From positions 44,453,501-44,517,500 of the forward strand of contig JAYKYS010000001.1 in the NCBI GenBank assembly GCA_036924285.1: a stretch of 64,000 nt of DNA. Direction: 5' to 3'. The notes beneath the pieces were generated by a model, which ran no database searches, had not been told where the DNA came from, and saw only the letters and a program-made list of their open reading frames with translations. Numbering within the stretch: position 1 is the stretch's first letter; every line of letters starts with the position of its first letter. The stretch comes from Asterella californica (taxonomy: Eukaryota > Streptophyta > Marchantiopsida > Marchantiales > Aytoniaceae). A program made the position numbers and the translations under genes. Of this stretch, positions 10,380-20,337 are shown piece after piece.

Positions 10380-13300
10380 TCAGTCTTCTGTTTGATCTTC
10401 ATCATCATCGCTCTCCTCCGCCTCAGTCTCATCAGACACTGGGACGTCTCCGTCTCTTGTTGTCCTCAGCTCCGACTCCAGAAAGTTGAATAACTCAACT
10501 GACCCTCCGCGTCTCTTGAACAGTTTCACACGTTTGCCAGCCACAGGTAGCTTCAAAGGAGTACCATCCAACTCACGCAAACTATAAGTGGCATTCTCAT
10601 ACACATCTAGCACAACATAAGGCCCGAACCATCTTCGAGAGAACTTACGGAGTGTAGAATGCTGATTCTCCAACGTGCTATCATATACCAGAACCCAATC
10701 ACCAACATGTATTGGCTTCGGTCGTAGTCGGTGAGTCTTGTCAAAACGTTCCTTGTTTCTGACTCGAGCCACCTTCAACCTCTCCTGCGCATCAGCAAGA
10801 TCCTCCTCTCTTCGCTCCAACTGCCTAATACGTAAAGCAAGGAGTGAAGTACGATCTATACCATCTTCCCATGGTAGCGTAGCCCATGTAGGAAAGTTCT
10901 CCTCAGCAGGCATGATCGGTTTCTGCCCCAGCATAAGTTCAACTGGCATATAGCCAGTCGTAGTACAGTGTGTAGTTCTATCAGCCCACAAAGCAAACGG
11001 AAGTAGTCTCGGCCATTCTCTAGACCTATCATCACATGCTTTCACTAAAGCATGAACAATAGAAGGATGTCCTCGTTCACTCTTACCAATGCCCTCTGGA
11101 TTCATAGCAGTGGTAAGCCGAAGCTTTACTCCATAACGAGCAAAAAACTCCTTCACTTCAGCGCCTCTCAACTCGCCTCTATCTGCACGTAATCTCCCAA
11201 CCGATCCATAGCGACAGATGATATCTTCAAGCACGAACCGGCAGATATTCTCTGTAGTCTTCGTCCGTAGTGCTCGTCCCTCCACATAGTTGGAGAGATC
11301 CTCTCGAGCCAACACCAAGTAACGCATCCCCCATAACCCCGGTGGCATCATCACAAGATCAAGAACCCACTGAAAATGAATACTAGATGGATAAGTAGGT
11401 ACAAGCCCATCTCTGTAACGGACCTTAGAGTAGAACTGGCAGTGCAGACACGACCCAACAAAGTCCACCACGTCTTGATACAAACCCTTCCACCAGTAAC
11501 GCTCCTTCAGCTTCGTGTATGTAGCCCAGACTCCACGATGTCCAGCCCACAAGGTATCATGAAACTCCTTCAGCAGATTAAGCTTTGTCGGTTGATCATC
11601 CACTACTCTAGTAAGCATCCCATCTCTTCTCTTCGGACGTTTCCACAGATAACCCTCACGTAGAAGATAACTATACGCCTTCCGTCTGATCTCCTTGAAC
11701 TCTGCATCACTCCATCCTTCTCTTCTGGATAACGAACTCAGATAAAATCCAATATCGCGGAACTTTTCTGAGTAGAACCCCTCATTGAACGGCAGTGGTT
11801 CCAAGTCTGAAGTCTGCTGACCAACTCGGCACCAAACGTCTCTCTTCTCTTCATTCTCCACCTCTGCAAACATCTCATCCTCATCTGTATAACGAGCCCT
11901 AGACAACATATCTGCAACTGGATTGTCCTTCCCTGCTATATGCTTTAGCTCAGGGTTCAGACTCCGGACATAAGCAATCCATCGCAGCATTGCTATATCT
12001 GGTGTATTGCAGTTTGCTATCATACCCAACAAAGGCAAACAATCTGTTTCTAATATCACCCGGGCTCCTATCAAGAACTCTCGATCTACCTTCATAGCGG
12101 TAACAGCTCCCCACAACTCAAGCTTCACTTGAGGATAGTTACGCTGTCTATCTGTTAAGATCCGAGCTCCAAACCTTGAAACAAACCGCACACCTTCTGC
12201 ATCTTCTTGGCCAACTGCCCATCCAATCGCCTTTGGACTCGTATCAACAGTTAGTACCACAGGTCTCCCGCTCTCGTAGCTAAGCCTCCTTAGTATAGGT
12301 GGAGACTTCAGAATCTCCTTCAGCTGCTCCATCGTCTCATGATGTTCTTGCCGCCAAGTAAACCTCCTTCCCTTTCTCAGAAGTGCATACAGAGGCTCGG
12401 CAATGTGTGCATAATGAGGAATACTCACACGAAAGAACACACAAGCTCCCAAGAACCGTCGAACCTCAGTGATGTTGGTGCAGTCAGCTATCCTTGCTAT
12501 AGCATTTACCTTCTCTGGGTTCGGACGCCTCCCAAAAGTACCACACAGATGACCTACTACCACAATCTCTGACATCCCAAAGCGAGATTTGGTACCTGAT
12601 AGAGTGAGGTGTACCTCCTCCAAACGCATCAGAATCTTCTCCACATCTCGAATGTGGTCTGCAACGAACTTTCTGCAACCATCAGAAGTCACTGCTTCGT
12701 CCTTGTCCTCCACCGGACAGCCTTTCATGGGAATATCATCCAGAAATGGGATAGTGACCTCAGGCACAAACTCTCGTAACACCTTATGCATCGCATTTTG
12801 CATATGAGCTACTGAGTTTGTCGCACCTTGAGGAAGGGTACACATCCGCATCAATCCCAAAGGTGTACGCATGGTAGTCAAGTCTCTACTCTCCAAAGCA
12901 AGCTGAAACTGATCATAACCTGAAAACAGATCTCCAATAGAATAGATTGATCTTCCAGCAAACGCCTCAGCTACTTCATCAACCACAGGTCCTGTTCCAA
13001 CGTTTCGAATCGTGATGTTGTTGGCAGGCTGCAAGTCTTGGATGAAGCGTAGAGCTCCTGTCTTCTTAGGTACTGTGAACCATCGGCTAGAGTACGGAGC
13101 CATAGATGGTTCAAGAATACCCATCTGCATCCTCTCCTTCAGTAACTCAATCACCTTCGGTAGCAAGGCACGAGGGACTGGAATCGGCTTCAAATCCCAA
13201 GGTACGTGAGGAACAGTGAAGATAACCATCGGAGCTATCACACTAGGATCCACACAACCTATCTCCTCAGCCGAGAAAGAAAATGCCTTACCATGGCTAA

Positions 13301-13979
13301 CTATCATCTGTTCAAAAGCTCGTTTCTCCTCTTCAGTCAAGAAGCCACCCCCTCCTATCTGGAGCTGCTCGAGTGTCTCCTGAGTAAACTTGTGTCCTAC
13401 CTGTGTAGGATCTCTAAGCACAGGCTCAGCAGCCGCTAACTCCGTCTGCTGCTGAGAATCAACAGGTAATTGGGTCGCCACAGGTCTCACCTTCCTCGCT
13501 ACAGCTTTGTATTTGGTGTGAACCTCTGCTTCTTCACGAGAGCCACACCAGCAGATTGCATCCTTCCATCCACTCTCCAGTCTCGGATGAGGACGAGATT
13601 GCAAGCACGAGACAATCTCCTCATAGACCTTACGAGAGTGGATAGGGATCACCACCCTTCCTCCCATCTGTTCCATCAACCTATCTACACCATCCAGCCA
13701 ACAAACAAAAGACTGCACACCTACAAACTCCTCATAAACACCAGAAATCATCTCATCTTCCTTCAGAACTCCTGTACAACGCAGATTTGCTGCACACCTC
13801 TCCATCTGCCTTCTACTTTTCTCAGTCAAATCCTCCATCCGTGTGAACTCACTCCAATCATCAGAACTGAAAGTCATCAACCCAGATTTCCAACTATGTA
13901 CAGTGCAACTACTTTCTGAATCTTGAGCAGCCTTTCCATCAACCTCCTGTGATCCCTCAGGCTGCTCAAGCGGGATCAT
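10380..13979 (-). CDS. pol: Pol polyprotein: reverse transcriptase, RNase H, integrase (element A)
   Basis: 1199 residues from the ATG at 13977-13979, though the frame is open from 14039 and is probably entered by -1 frameshifting from gag. It would be cleaved by the element's protease to make the enzymes for copying element RNA to DNA and integrating it. Domains: RT at about 250-480 with D350 in motif A and FLDD at 412-415; RNase H at about 575-695 with D579, E621, D646 and a DN.VADMLSR block; integrase zinc site H807, H814, C844, C847 and catalytic D874, D933, E968; then a GPY/F-like module near 1119-1140 and an acidic tail. The N-terminal 250 residues before RT have no domain I recognise. 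There are no internal stops and all catalytic residues are present. Confidence 0.93.
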   Translation of the reverse strand: MIPLEQPEGSQEVDGKAAQDSESSCTVHSWKSGLMTFSSDDWSEFTRMEDLTEKSRRQMERCAANLRCTGVLKEDEMISGVYEEFVGVQSFVCWLDGVDRLMEQMGGRVVIPIHSRKVYEEIVSCLQSRPHPRLESGWKDAICWCGSREEAEVHTKYKAVARKVRPVATQLPVDSQQQTELAAAEPVLRDPTQVGHKFTQETLEQLQIGGGGFLTEEEKRAFEQMIVSHGKAFSFSAEEIGCVDPSVIAPMVIFTVPHVPWDLKPIPVPRALLPKVIELLKERMQMGILEPSMAPYSSRWFTVPKKTGALRFIQDLQPANNITIRNVGTGPVVDEVAEAFAGRSIYSIGDLFSGYDQFQLALESRDLTTMRTPLGLMRMCTLPQGATNSVAHMQNAMHKVLREFVPEVTIPFLDDIPMKGCPVEDKDEAVTSDGCRKFVADHIRDVEKILMRLEEVHLTLSGTKSRFGMSEIVVVGHLCGTFGRRPNPEKVNAIARIADCTNITEVRRFLGACVFFRVSIPHYAHIAEPLYALLRKGRRFTWRQEHHETMEQLKEILKSPPILRRLSYESGRPVVLTVDTSPKAIGWAVGQEDAEGVRFVSRFGARILTDRQRNYPQVKLELWGAVTAMKVDREFLIGARVILETDCLPLLGMIANCNTPDIAMLRWIAYVRSLNPELKHIAGKDNPVADMLSRARYTDEDEMFAEVENEEKRDVWCRVGQQTSDLEPLPFNEGFYSEKFRDIGFYLSSLSRREGWSDAEFKEIRRKAYSYLLREGYLWKRPKRRDGMLTRVVDDQPTKLNLLKEFHDTLWAGHRGVWATYTKLKERYWWKGLYQDVVDFVGSCLHCQFYSKVRYRDGLVPTYPSSIHFQWVLDLVMMPPGLWGMRYLVLAREDLSNYVEGRALRTKTTENICRFVLEDIICRYGSVGRLRADRGELRGAEVKEFFARYGVKLRLTTAMNPEGIGKSERGHPSIVHALVKACDDRSREWPRLLPFALWADRTTHCTTTGYMPVELMLGQKPIMPAEENFPTWATLPWEDGIDRTSLLALRIRQLERREEDLADAQERLKVARVRNKERFDKTHRLRPKPIHVGDWVLVYDSTLENQHSTLRKFSRRWFGPYVVLDVYENATYSLRELDGTPLKLPVAGKRVKLFKRRGGSVELFNFLESELRTTRDGDVPVSDETEAEESDDDEDQTED

Positions 13980-14039
13980 AGTAGCAGTAGATCCATCACT
14001 CTCGCTATCCCGTCCTACGAGAGTGGTTTCAGAAAACCC
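13971..14039 (-). promoter_or_regulatory. Predicted -1 ribosomal frameshift signal (slippery heptamer plus pseudoknot)
   Basis: On the minus strand GGGTTTT (14039 to 14033) lies in the X XXY YYZ register of the gag frame, at codons GGT TTT. After a 7-base spacer, stem 1 pairs CACTCTCG (14025-14018) with CGAGAGTG (14004-13997), 8 of 8 pairs. The loop holds CGGGAT (14012-14007), which can pair with ATCCCG (13976-13971), giving an H-type pseudoknot. The gag stop TAG (14017-14015) is in loop 1 and the first pol ATG lies just before the last arm. The pol frame opens directly after a TAA at 14042-14040. The layout matches known -1 frameshift signals. Activity is inferred, but the fold is conserved in element C. 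Confidence 0.8.
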
Positions 14040-16570
14040 TTACCCCTACAGATAGGAGAATCCCTCAAAGTTTGACGGTTTCGTTCGTGGTTCGTACGAA
14101 CGGTCAGAAACTGCACAGAACGTCTATCATCTGGACTACGGATCCTAGCATAATGAGATCCATCATCCATCACCTTGGTCTCCATCCGAACTACAGTGAT
14201 GTATGGCTGACCAAGAATCACAGGATATGAAGCAGAAGATTGCACGAAGAAGTGCTGATCTACATCCACATCACCTATCTTCACCTTCACGTTAGGACAA
14301 GCGCCGTATAGCTCACCTTTCTGGTTGTTTGCAGCACGTAACACCCAACCATGGTTCAGCTCGATAGGCCACTGACCTCTCTCATACACCTCTCGTGACA
14401 TGATGTTGATCTCAGATCCGTGATCAACTAAAGCAGCAACAGGTTCAGCCAAACTTCCAAGACGAACTCGTGTAGCAGTTGTAGCACGAGCCCAATGCCT
14501 CCTTCTGAAATCACTATCAGTAGCTGGACTCTCCTCGCCAGCTTCCTCATCATCGAACTCAATAGTGTTGGTACCAGCAACCAACGCTTCTTGCTGGTAT
14601 CCCTTGTCATCAGCTTCCTGGAAATGCACCTTTCCAAACTCTGCATCATTCAGAGAAGCTCCTACTACATCTATCATCTGACTCTCTACCTGCTCGGACA
14701 TCACCTGTCTCTTGCGCTTGATGATGTCGATGATTAGTTCGTGAAATTCCCTCTTTGCAATACCAAGAACTTCTCGGAGAGAAAACTCGATCCGTGCATC
14801 CAGTATCCTCTGCTCCAAGATGCTCTTCAGATCAGTAGAAGTTTCAATATCAGCTGCCAACTTGTAAGCCGGTCCCTTCCCCTTCTCTTGGGCAGTAAAC
14901 CGCCTACCAGCAGTCGTTGGCTCCTGTTGGGATCTCTGCACGTCCTCCATAGGACCTGGTGCAGGTGGAGGAGCTGCAGAAGTGGACGGGATGTCTTCAG
15001 GAAGAGCCGCTCGTCTCCTTGTGACTCTCCGTCTATCCCCAATCTCCTCAGGAACTCCAGTATCAAGTTCAGAGGCTTCTCGCCGCCTCTTCTCCTCCAC
15101 AGAAGCATCTTGCCAATGAACGTGTCTATCTACATCCAAGAATGCTCTGATAGAAGCAGCATCTACAGGATCTCCCCATCCTGTGACCCTACGAATAGAC
15201 TCGGCTCCCCTCTTCAGTACTTCAGAAGGAACGGGGGCAATACTCTTCTCAGCAGTCCTATCTAGCAACGTAGGACTAGAAGAAACCTCAATATGTCCAG
15301 CATATACATCAGGATTTACCGGTGGTGCCACCAATGCATGTACAGTTGCCGCCGCAGCAATCTGAGGTAGACTCCTCATGCCTCCTCGCCCAAACTGCGT
15401 GCTCAACGGCTCTCCAGTAGAAGAAAGGTGCAGCCTACCGTTCTGGTAGCGAACCACACCATCTCGCAAAGCAGCTGTGAGCTCTTGACAGTCTCCTCGG
15501 AAGTGATCAGGACTGTCACACCAAATACACCTACGGACAGGAGCACCTCCTGGACGTGCAGCAGCAGGTGCCGGTGGCTGCTCTCTCTGCAATCCAGCTA
15601 GCTCTACCTTCAGCTCTCGCATCTGCCGAATCAGGTCTTCAATCTGATTCTGTTGACCATGGTTCTCCGCAGGTCTCTGAACAGGTGCCCTTTGTGCTGG
15701 AGCTGGCACAACTGGCATCAAAGGAACTGCAGCTGGGACAACAGGTCTGGGAGCATGGGCCAAAGGTTGCTGTACTTGAGGAGCAGCATAAGGTGGAGTG
15801 ACCACTTCTGCAAGCGGACGTCCTCCCACAGCCACTCTTCCCCTCCTCTGTCTTGTCAGTACAGCCACAGCATCCTCAACTCTCCCCCAATCCATAGTAA
15901 CACCTCCCTCAGCAGATCGATCGGCCAACATAAAACATAACCGATCTGCCGTAGCATCATCGGTAGCCTGCAGGAAAAGCTCTGTTTTCCTAGCATCTAG
16001 GGTGATTCGCTCTAGAGTTGAAAGTTGTCGGTATCTCCGATCAAACTCTCTCAGCAACTCACTCAGGCTCATAATACGACCAGGTTGCTGCTCAACCCAG
16101 TCTAGAAATGTCCTTTTAGTAACTCTCTCTGAATCCTCCTCAAGAAACTCCTCTCGAAGAGATCGCTCAAAACTCATCCAGACTCCAAGATTCCTTCTCT
16201 GTACATCCCTAACTTGGTCCCGCAACTCAGGAATGACAGCTAACTCAAAGCTTGCTATCATCTCAGCATCTGTAACCTTAACCAGCTCCATCTCTCCTCT
16301 ATACTCACGCAGATATCTAGAAATATCTCTACCTTCAAACCTTCCACACCTATTCACTATCGCTTGCAAAGCCTTGGTGGATTTTAACTCACCCCCTCCA
16401 ACAATCGGATGTTGTTGGACCAGGGCCGCAAGCGTCTTCAAGATCTCAGCCGTGTCCAGACCAGATGCAGATGTCGCTGTAGAAGACGCAGGTGCAGTTG
16501 ACGGTGCAGCAGTAGACGTTGATGCTCCAGCCCCAGAGGCAGCAGCAGCAGCTCCGCTCTTGCGATCCAT
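14015..16570 (-). CDS. gag: Gag-protease polyprotein (element A)
   Basis: 851 residues from the first ATG (16568-16570); the frame is open a little further upstream but without an ATG. Gag forms the particle that packages element RNA. Visible parts: an Ala/Ser/Thr-rich start; a capsid-like helical region at about 60-250; a Pro/Ala/Gln-rich linker; a zinc knuckle C-X2-C-X4-H-X4-C at residues 348-361; a second helical region; and a retropepsin-like domain near 700-800 with LVDHGSEIN (DHG at 716-718) and VILGQP as the flap/ILG-like motif. The usual active-site triplet is DTG or DSG; the His variant is shared with element C. Its stop at 14015-14017 overlaps the -1 pol frame by 24 bases. Confidence 0.92.
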   Translation of the reverse strand: MDRKSGAAAAASGAGASTSTAAPSTAPASSTATSASGLDTAEILKTLAALVQQHPIVGGGELKSTKALQAIVNRCGRFEGRDISRYLREYRGEMELVKVTDAEMIASFELAVIPELRDQVRDVQRRNLGVWMSFERSLREEFLEEDSERVTKRTFLDWVEQQPGRIMSLSELLREFDRRYRQLSTLERITLDARKTELFLQATDDATADRLCFMLADRSAEGGVTMDWGRVEDAVAVLTRQRRGRVAVGGRPLAEVVTPPYAAPQVQQPLAHAPRPVVPAAVPLMPVVPAPAQRAPVQRPAENHGQQNQIEDLIRQMRELKVELAGLQREQPPAPAAARPGGAPVRRCIWCDSPDHFRGDCQELTAALRDGVVRYQNGRLHLSSTGEPLSTQFGRGGMRSLPQIAAAATVHALVAPPVNPDVYAGHIEVSSSPTLLDRTAEKSIAPVPSEVLKRGAESIRRVTGWGDPVDAASIRAFLDVDRHVHWQDASVEEKRRREASELDTGVPEEIGDRRRVTRRRAALPEDIPSTSAAPPPAPGPMEDVQRSQQEPTTAGRRFTAQEKGKGPAYKLAADIETSTDLKSILEQRILDARIEFSLREVLGIAKREFHELIIDIIKRKRQVMSEQVESQMIDVVGASLNDAEFGKVHFQEADDKGYQQEALVAGTNTIEFDDEEAGEESPATDSDFRRRHWARATTATRVRLGSLAEPVAALVDHGSEINIMSREVYERGQWPIELNHGWVLRAANNQKGELYGACPNVKVKIGDVDVDQHFFVQSSASYPVILGQPYITVVRMETKVMDDGSHYARIRSPDDRRSVQFLTVRTNHERNRQTLRDSPICRGKGFLKPLS

Positions 16571-16618
16571 CTCTTCTCCTTGTAGCAACTCAACCTTCTC
16601 AATCAATCACCCCAAGAG

Positions 16619-16636
16619 CTCTCAGTGGAAGCACCA
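16619..16636 (-). promoter_or_regulatory. Primer binding site of element A
   Basis: The minus strand reads TGGTGCTTCCACTGAGAG, two bases inside the 5' LTR end, starting with TGG as needed for a tRNA CCA end. It differs in sequence and spacing from the PBS of elements B and D (2 versus 11 bases from the LTR), so the subfamilies may use different tRNAs. The tRNA was not assigned. Confidence 0.7.
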
Positions 16637-16638
16637 GA

Positions 16639-17952
16639 TGTCAGGTTGAGAGTCTTCCTGGGAAGGGCGAACCTTCTGGCTGTGATATGAGCTTGAAGGC
16701 TGTGTTCAATCTACTCGGGGAAGCGTTGAGCTCTTGGCTGTGGCTGGTCTACACACAGGATAGGCTTCAGATCTCAAGGTGATACTGAAAACACTCATAT
16801 AAGTCTCTAGGCTCTTCTGATATGTTCAGGAAGCAAAGTTCAAGCTTAACTAGCAATGATAAGATCAGACGGCGAACTTTGACACTCAGGATTGAGAAAT
16901 ATGTGAAGGTTCAGGCTTCAGAACTCCTCCTACATGTAAATGAGGTTCTACTAGATACACATACGAAGTTTCAGCTTCAGATCAATTCAGAGCACTAAGA
17001 TATGAGCAGAAAATTTCTGAGTAGAGAAATTACGGCAGTTTCTGGTACCCAGACAGCTATTTCGACCTATAACAAGGAATTGGCTCGATCACTTTGAGAA
17101 TTTCTTACAGGATTTGCAGTAAACAGCTTGCTGAACACTCCTGTGAAGTTGGGCCTCCTGATTCCACACAGAACTCCAGATCTCGCTCTCCAAAGTTGCT
17201 GCTCCAGATTAAGAGCTTTTCGGACCCCTTCTACTTCAGCGACCGCCCTGAATTACTCACTGACTCAATCGACATAAAAATTTGGAGACAATCGTAGCCC
17301 TGCTGACAGTGATCACAGCCACGAAGTTTTGAAGCGCTTTCCTCGATTCTGCTGCAAATGACACTCAAAACCCCAATTTGAACAGAAGTGCTTCAATTCT
17401 GACACAAATCGAACTTCAAACAGCCATAACTCCTTGTTTATTGCCTCAAATCGATCAAACTTTTCCCTGACAGTGCTTGGCTCGACGACCTATATCCCCC
17501 CATGCTCTCAGATTTCGAAGTGTCCTTACCAATTGCTCGAAATCCACTCTAGAGCTCTGTTTCTAAACTTAGAGTTTTACTAAAGACAAAAATGGACCAA
17601 TGGGAGTTCATAGCTCCATTTGGTTGTCATTTTGTGCCTTAAACTACCTGGTAAATTTTCTACACTCATAGGCAACCACGTCAAGCCCCCTAGAGTGCCA
17701 GCGTAGAACTTAAACTACCTAAAACGACACGCAGCCCCGAAAAATAACTTAAATCAGCTAGAAAGCGTGCATGGGCGACACGCAAATACAACCCATGAGC
17801 TTAAACCCTATCAACATGATAATCAACCTACTAAGACTCAAATATAACACCCTCAAGTGTCGACATCTATGAGGTCCTAACTCTACTCAGAGACACTAAT
17901 GCTTGACAAAGAGGTGAATTATTTACAATGTAAAATAATTCACATCACGACA
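16639..17952 (-). repeat. 5' LTR of element A (1314 bp)
   Basis: Partner of 9020-10333 with the same length and ends. It should contain the promoter that drives minus-strand transcription of gag and pol. I did not identify a clear TATA box by eye. Confidence 0.95.
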
Positions 17953-17956
17953 ACGG
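17953..17956. repeat. Target-site duplication of element A, right copy (ACGG)
   Basis: Matches 9016-9019. The next base on each side allows a 5-bp reading only if the terminal TG/CA rule is broken, so 4 bp is preferred. Confidence 0.8.
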
Positions 17957-19014
17957 TATGGTTCGTAACTGCATATGGAGTTCCGAATCGGTTCTTGTTC
18001 ACTTGTAAGTTCTTCATCTCCAACTAATACATTATAACTGTAAGACTTTGGATTTTGTTATATTACTTAGCTATCCCAGAAAATGGGAACTAAAGTAAAT
18101 GACCTTGATGCATTGTTTAGCTATTTGTCGACATACCTTTTTCTTGTTTTTCGGCTCATTCATTTTTATGAGTGGACATTATCTTTGGTACCCCTTTGTT
18201 CTTCAGTCTTGCTCATGATACTTAAGCATTGGCTTATGGACATGCGTTTGACTACGAGAGAAAGATACTCGGATGTAAACAGATGAACTTGACGTAATGT
18301 TTTCTGATATCACTTTTAACAGGTAGCAAATGCACATGATACATATCTCCATTGCATGGATTAGAATTTTCATAATGAAAATCATCTCTTGACAAGGTAA
18401 ATTGGAATCTCTCCATAGCTAAGTTTTTTAGTTTTCTGTTGATTTTTGAAAAAATTACCAATGTTCCTAGTTTCGTTGTTGTCTAAAAAGATAACCAGTG
18501 TTGAACTATGAGAAAATTCACACGGGGATTTATTCTACGTCTTTAAGATTTTTGAATCATAAAGACGTAGAATAAATGCAAAAGCACCTAAGGGAATATT
18601 CAGCTAGATCTATGAGGATTGAATCTTATTAGATAGAAGCAAGAAGTTAAAAAGAAACCACTTTATTATCACCTTATAACAACAACTCAAGCGAAAGGGA
18701 GCAGAATTATTGTGATAGAATAAATTTATTTAAAGCGAAAAAAATAATTTCCAAAAATTCAAACAACACTAAGAAGAAAAATTAAAATTATTTCTATACT
18801 TTTATATTCATATAAAAGGTTTAAGAACAAATATGAGACAAAGAAAGCTTTTAGTAATACATAGAAATGTAAAGATAATAATAATCAAGATTTCTTAAAA
18901 TAAAAAAATATCTTTTCTTTCAACTAGGACTAGTGAAAAAGATAAATCGTAATTGCCGATATAGCTATAAAAGCTATTTTTTTATTCTTGAAAAAACTTT
19001 TCCCAATGTACTAT
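17957..19014. other. AT-rich non-coding stretch
   Basis: No gene seen apart from the perfect inverted repeat at 18528-18577. Base composition becomes strongly AT-rich from about 18650 and stays so to about 20870. Confidence 0.55.
18528..18577. repeat. Perfect 18-bp inverted repeat with 14-base loop
   Basis: ATTTATTCTACGTCTTTA at 18528-18545 is the exact reverse complement of 18560-18577. It could be a transcript hairpin, a terminator-like structure or the core of a small foldback element. Confidence 0.85.
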
Positions 19015-20337
19015 TTATTGTACATCCGGCCGTATATACATCTTCAGTATTGTTTGAAGATCTATAAGTAGTACAATGAGGTATATCCCCCCTAAAAAAA
19101 AAAATTCTCCATCTCCTAAAGATATCTGAACACCTAAATTTGGTAACAAAAAACTACCATCATTCGTATTATTTGATGGATTTGAAACTAAAACAACAGT
19201 GTATTTACTATCGTCTTGATCTGTGTGAAGAAAATTACAATAATTCTTCGTAACAAATAAAGGATAAACTGGTATATCCGAAAATAAAAACTTCTCTTGA
19301 TTATCTCTAGAAATCAATACTGATTCTTCCGTACTAAAATACGGAGAATGTATCTTGAAAAAATCTTCCACAACAAAAGGAAAATCTTCACAAGCACCAA
19401 CTAAAATAGTTTCAAGTAAAACACAATGATAATATTTCTCTATAAAACTATCAAATCCCTCTATAATTTTAGTAAGTTTTTTGTACTTACGACTATTTTT
19501 GAAGAACGTCAATGAATCTGGGCCTCGTCGTTCATGCCAATTATGCAATGGCCCTACACCACGCATTGTTTCCTTCAAGGAAACTCGTGCATCTCCTCTA
19601 GCCAATGTGTGCTTCATATCGTAAATAGCTTTGATATACTATCGTAAGTATATCATAAAGGCACCTCCAAATTTCATTTTTTTTCTTCCTGCAATAATCT
19701 GACCTTCTAATGTATAAATAAGTTCTATTTGTTGCCTTGAAACAACAGTGTAAAATGAAGAAGGTACTACGGACCAAAGGGATTTATCTTTCTGAGCTAA
19801 TTCTCCTTTGATAATTGCTATTCGGTTCCGATAAATAAGTTCACTAATATCTGAACACTCGTGATAGTAAAAACATTCTGAAAATGGTTGATCAGAATAA
19901 GAAAAATATTTTTTCTCGATCATTTTGCTATCATATGAAGAAAGATGAAACTCTAAAAACTTTGAAGGGTTTTTACGAAACTGTCTAATTTTTTTTTGTA
20001 TCTTACTCGGAAGAACATTAATATTCAACCGTGAATCGATACAAAAACAAATTCTATTCCACAAAGTTTCAGAAAAATTTTATATCCAATAGTCTCCAGC
20101 TTCTATTGTCACAGCTAATACATGATAACCTCTCAAAAAACTTTCTCCTGATCTCGTCGTCTTTCCCCGTAGTAACATTTTGACAACAATGTCAAAGAAA
20201 TAAATTTCTCCGAGAACCCATGTCAAAAAGAGTTCTAAAAACTTTTCTTTCATTGAAAAGAGCACGTTGGTCACGTCATAAAAGAAAAGAATATCTTCGA
20301 TATTATCTTTTGTCATTTTTAAAGATCTGAATATCAA
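19015..20337 (-). pseudogene. Long AT-rich reading frame with two in-frame stops; possible 2OG-Fe(II) dioxygenase-like C-terminus
   Basis: Three consecutive open segments (20337-20080, 20064-19639, 19617-19015) lie in one frame separated only by stops at 20080-20082 (TAA) and 19639-19641 (TAG), about 440 codons in total. The C-terminal part contains LHTDQDDSKYTVVL followed by GSFLLPNLGVQISLGDGEFFF. This weakly recalls the HxD motif and strand pattern of double-stranded beta-helix 2OG-Fe(II) oxygenases such as the TET/JBP group; the distal His and Arg are not evident. Codon use is far more AT-rich than in the P450 or retroelement genes. It may be a decayed transposon gene or a transfer from an AT-rich source. 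The family assignment is tentative. Confidence 0.4.

Larger units (their letters stand above)
9020..17952 (-). mobile_element. Complete Ty3/gypsy LTR retrotransposon (element A), 8933 bp
   Basis: It has two LTRs of 1314 bp differing at about five positions by eye, a 4-bp target duplication, PBS, PPT, an intact gag-protease frame and an intact pol frame with the order RT, RNase H, integrase (the Ty3/gypsy order). Its orientation is minus. No chromodomain is visible after the GPY/F-like module. LTR identity above 99% and open frames point to a recent, possibly still mobile copy. Pol is in the -1 frame relative to gag and a frameshift signal spans 13971-14039. The related copies C, B and D in this window are older or deleted. 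Confidence 0.95.

Noticed and set aside
11376..13919. Several plus-strand open frames across the pol gene of element A
   Set aside because: Antisense shadows of an intact conserved coding frame.
16571..16606. Upstream extension of gag to 16606
   Set aside because: The first codon of that extension is TTG; the first ATG is at 16568-16570, so the shorter start was used.
15798..16649. 283-codon plus-strand frame opposite gag
   Set aside because: Antisense shadow of gag with Ser/Arg-rich composition; not conserved as a frame in element C.
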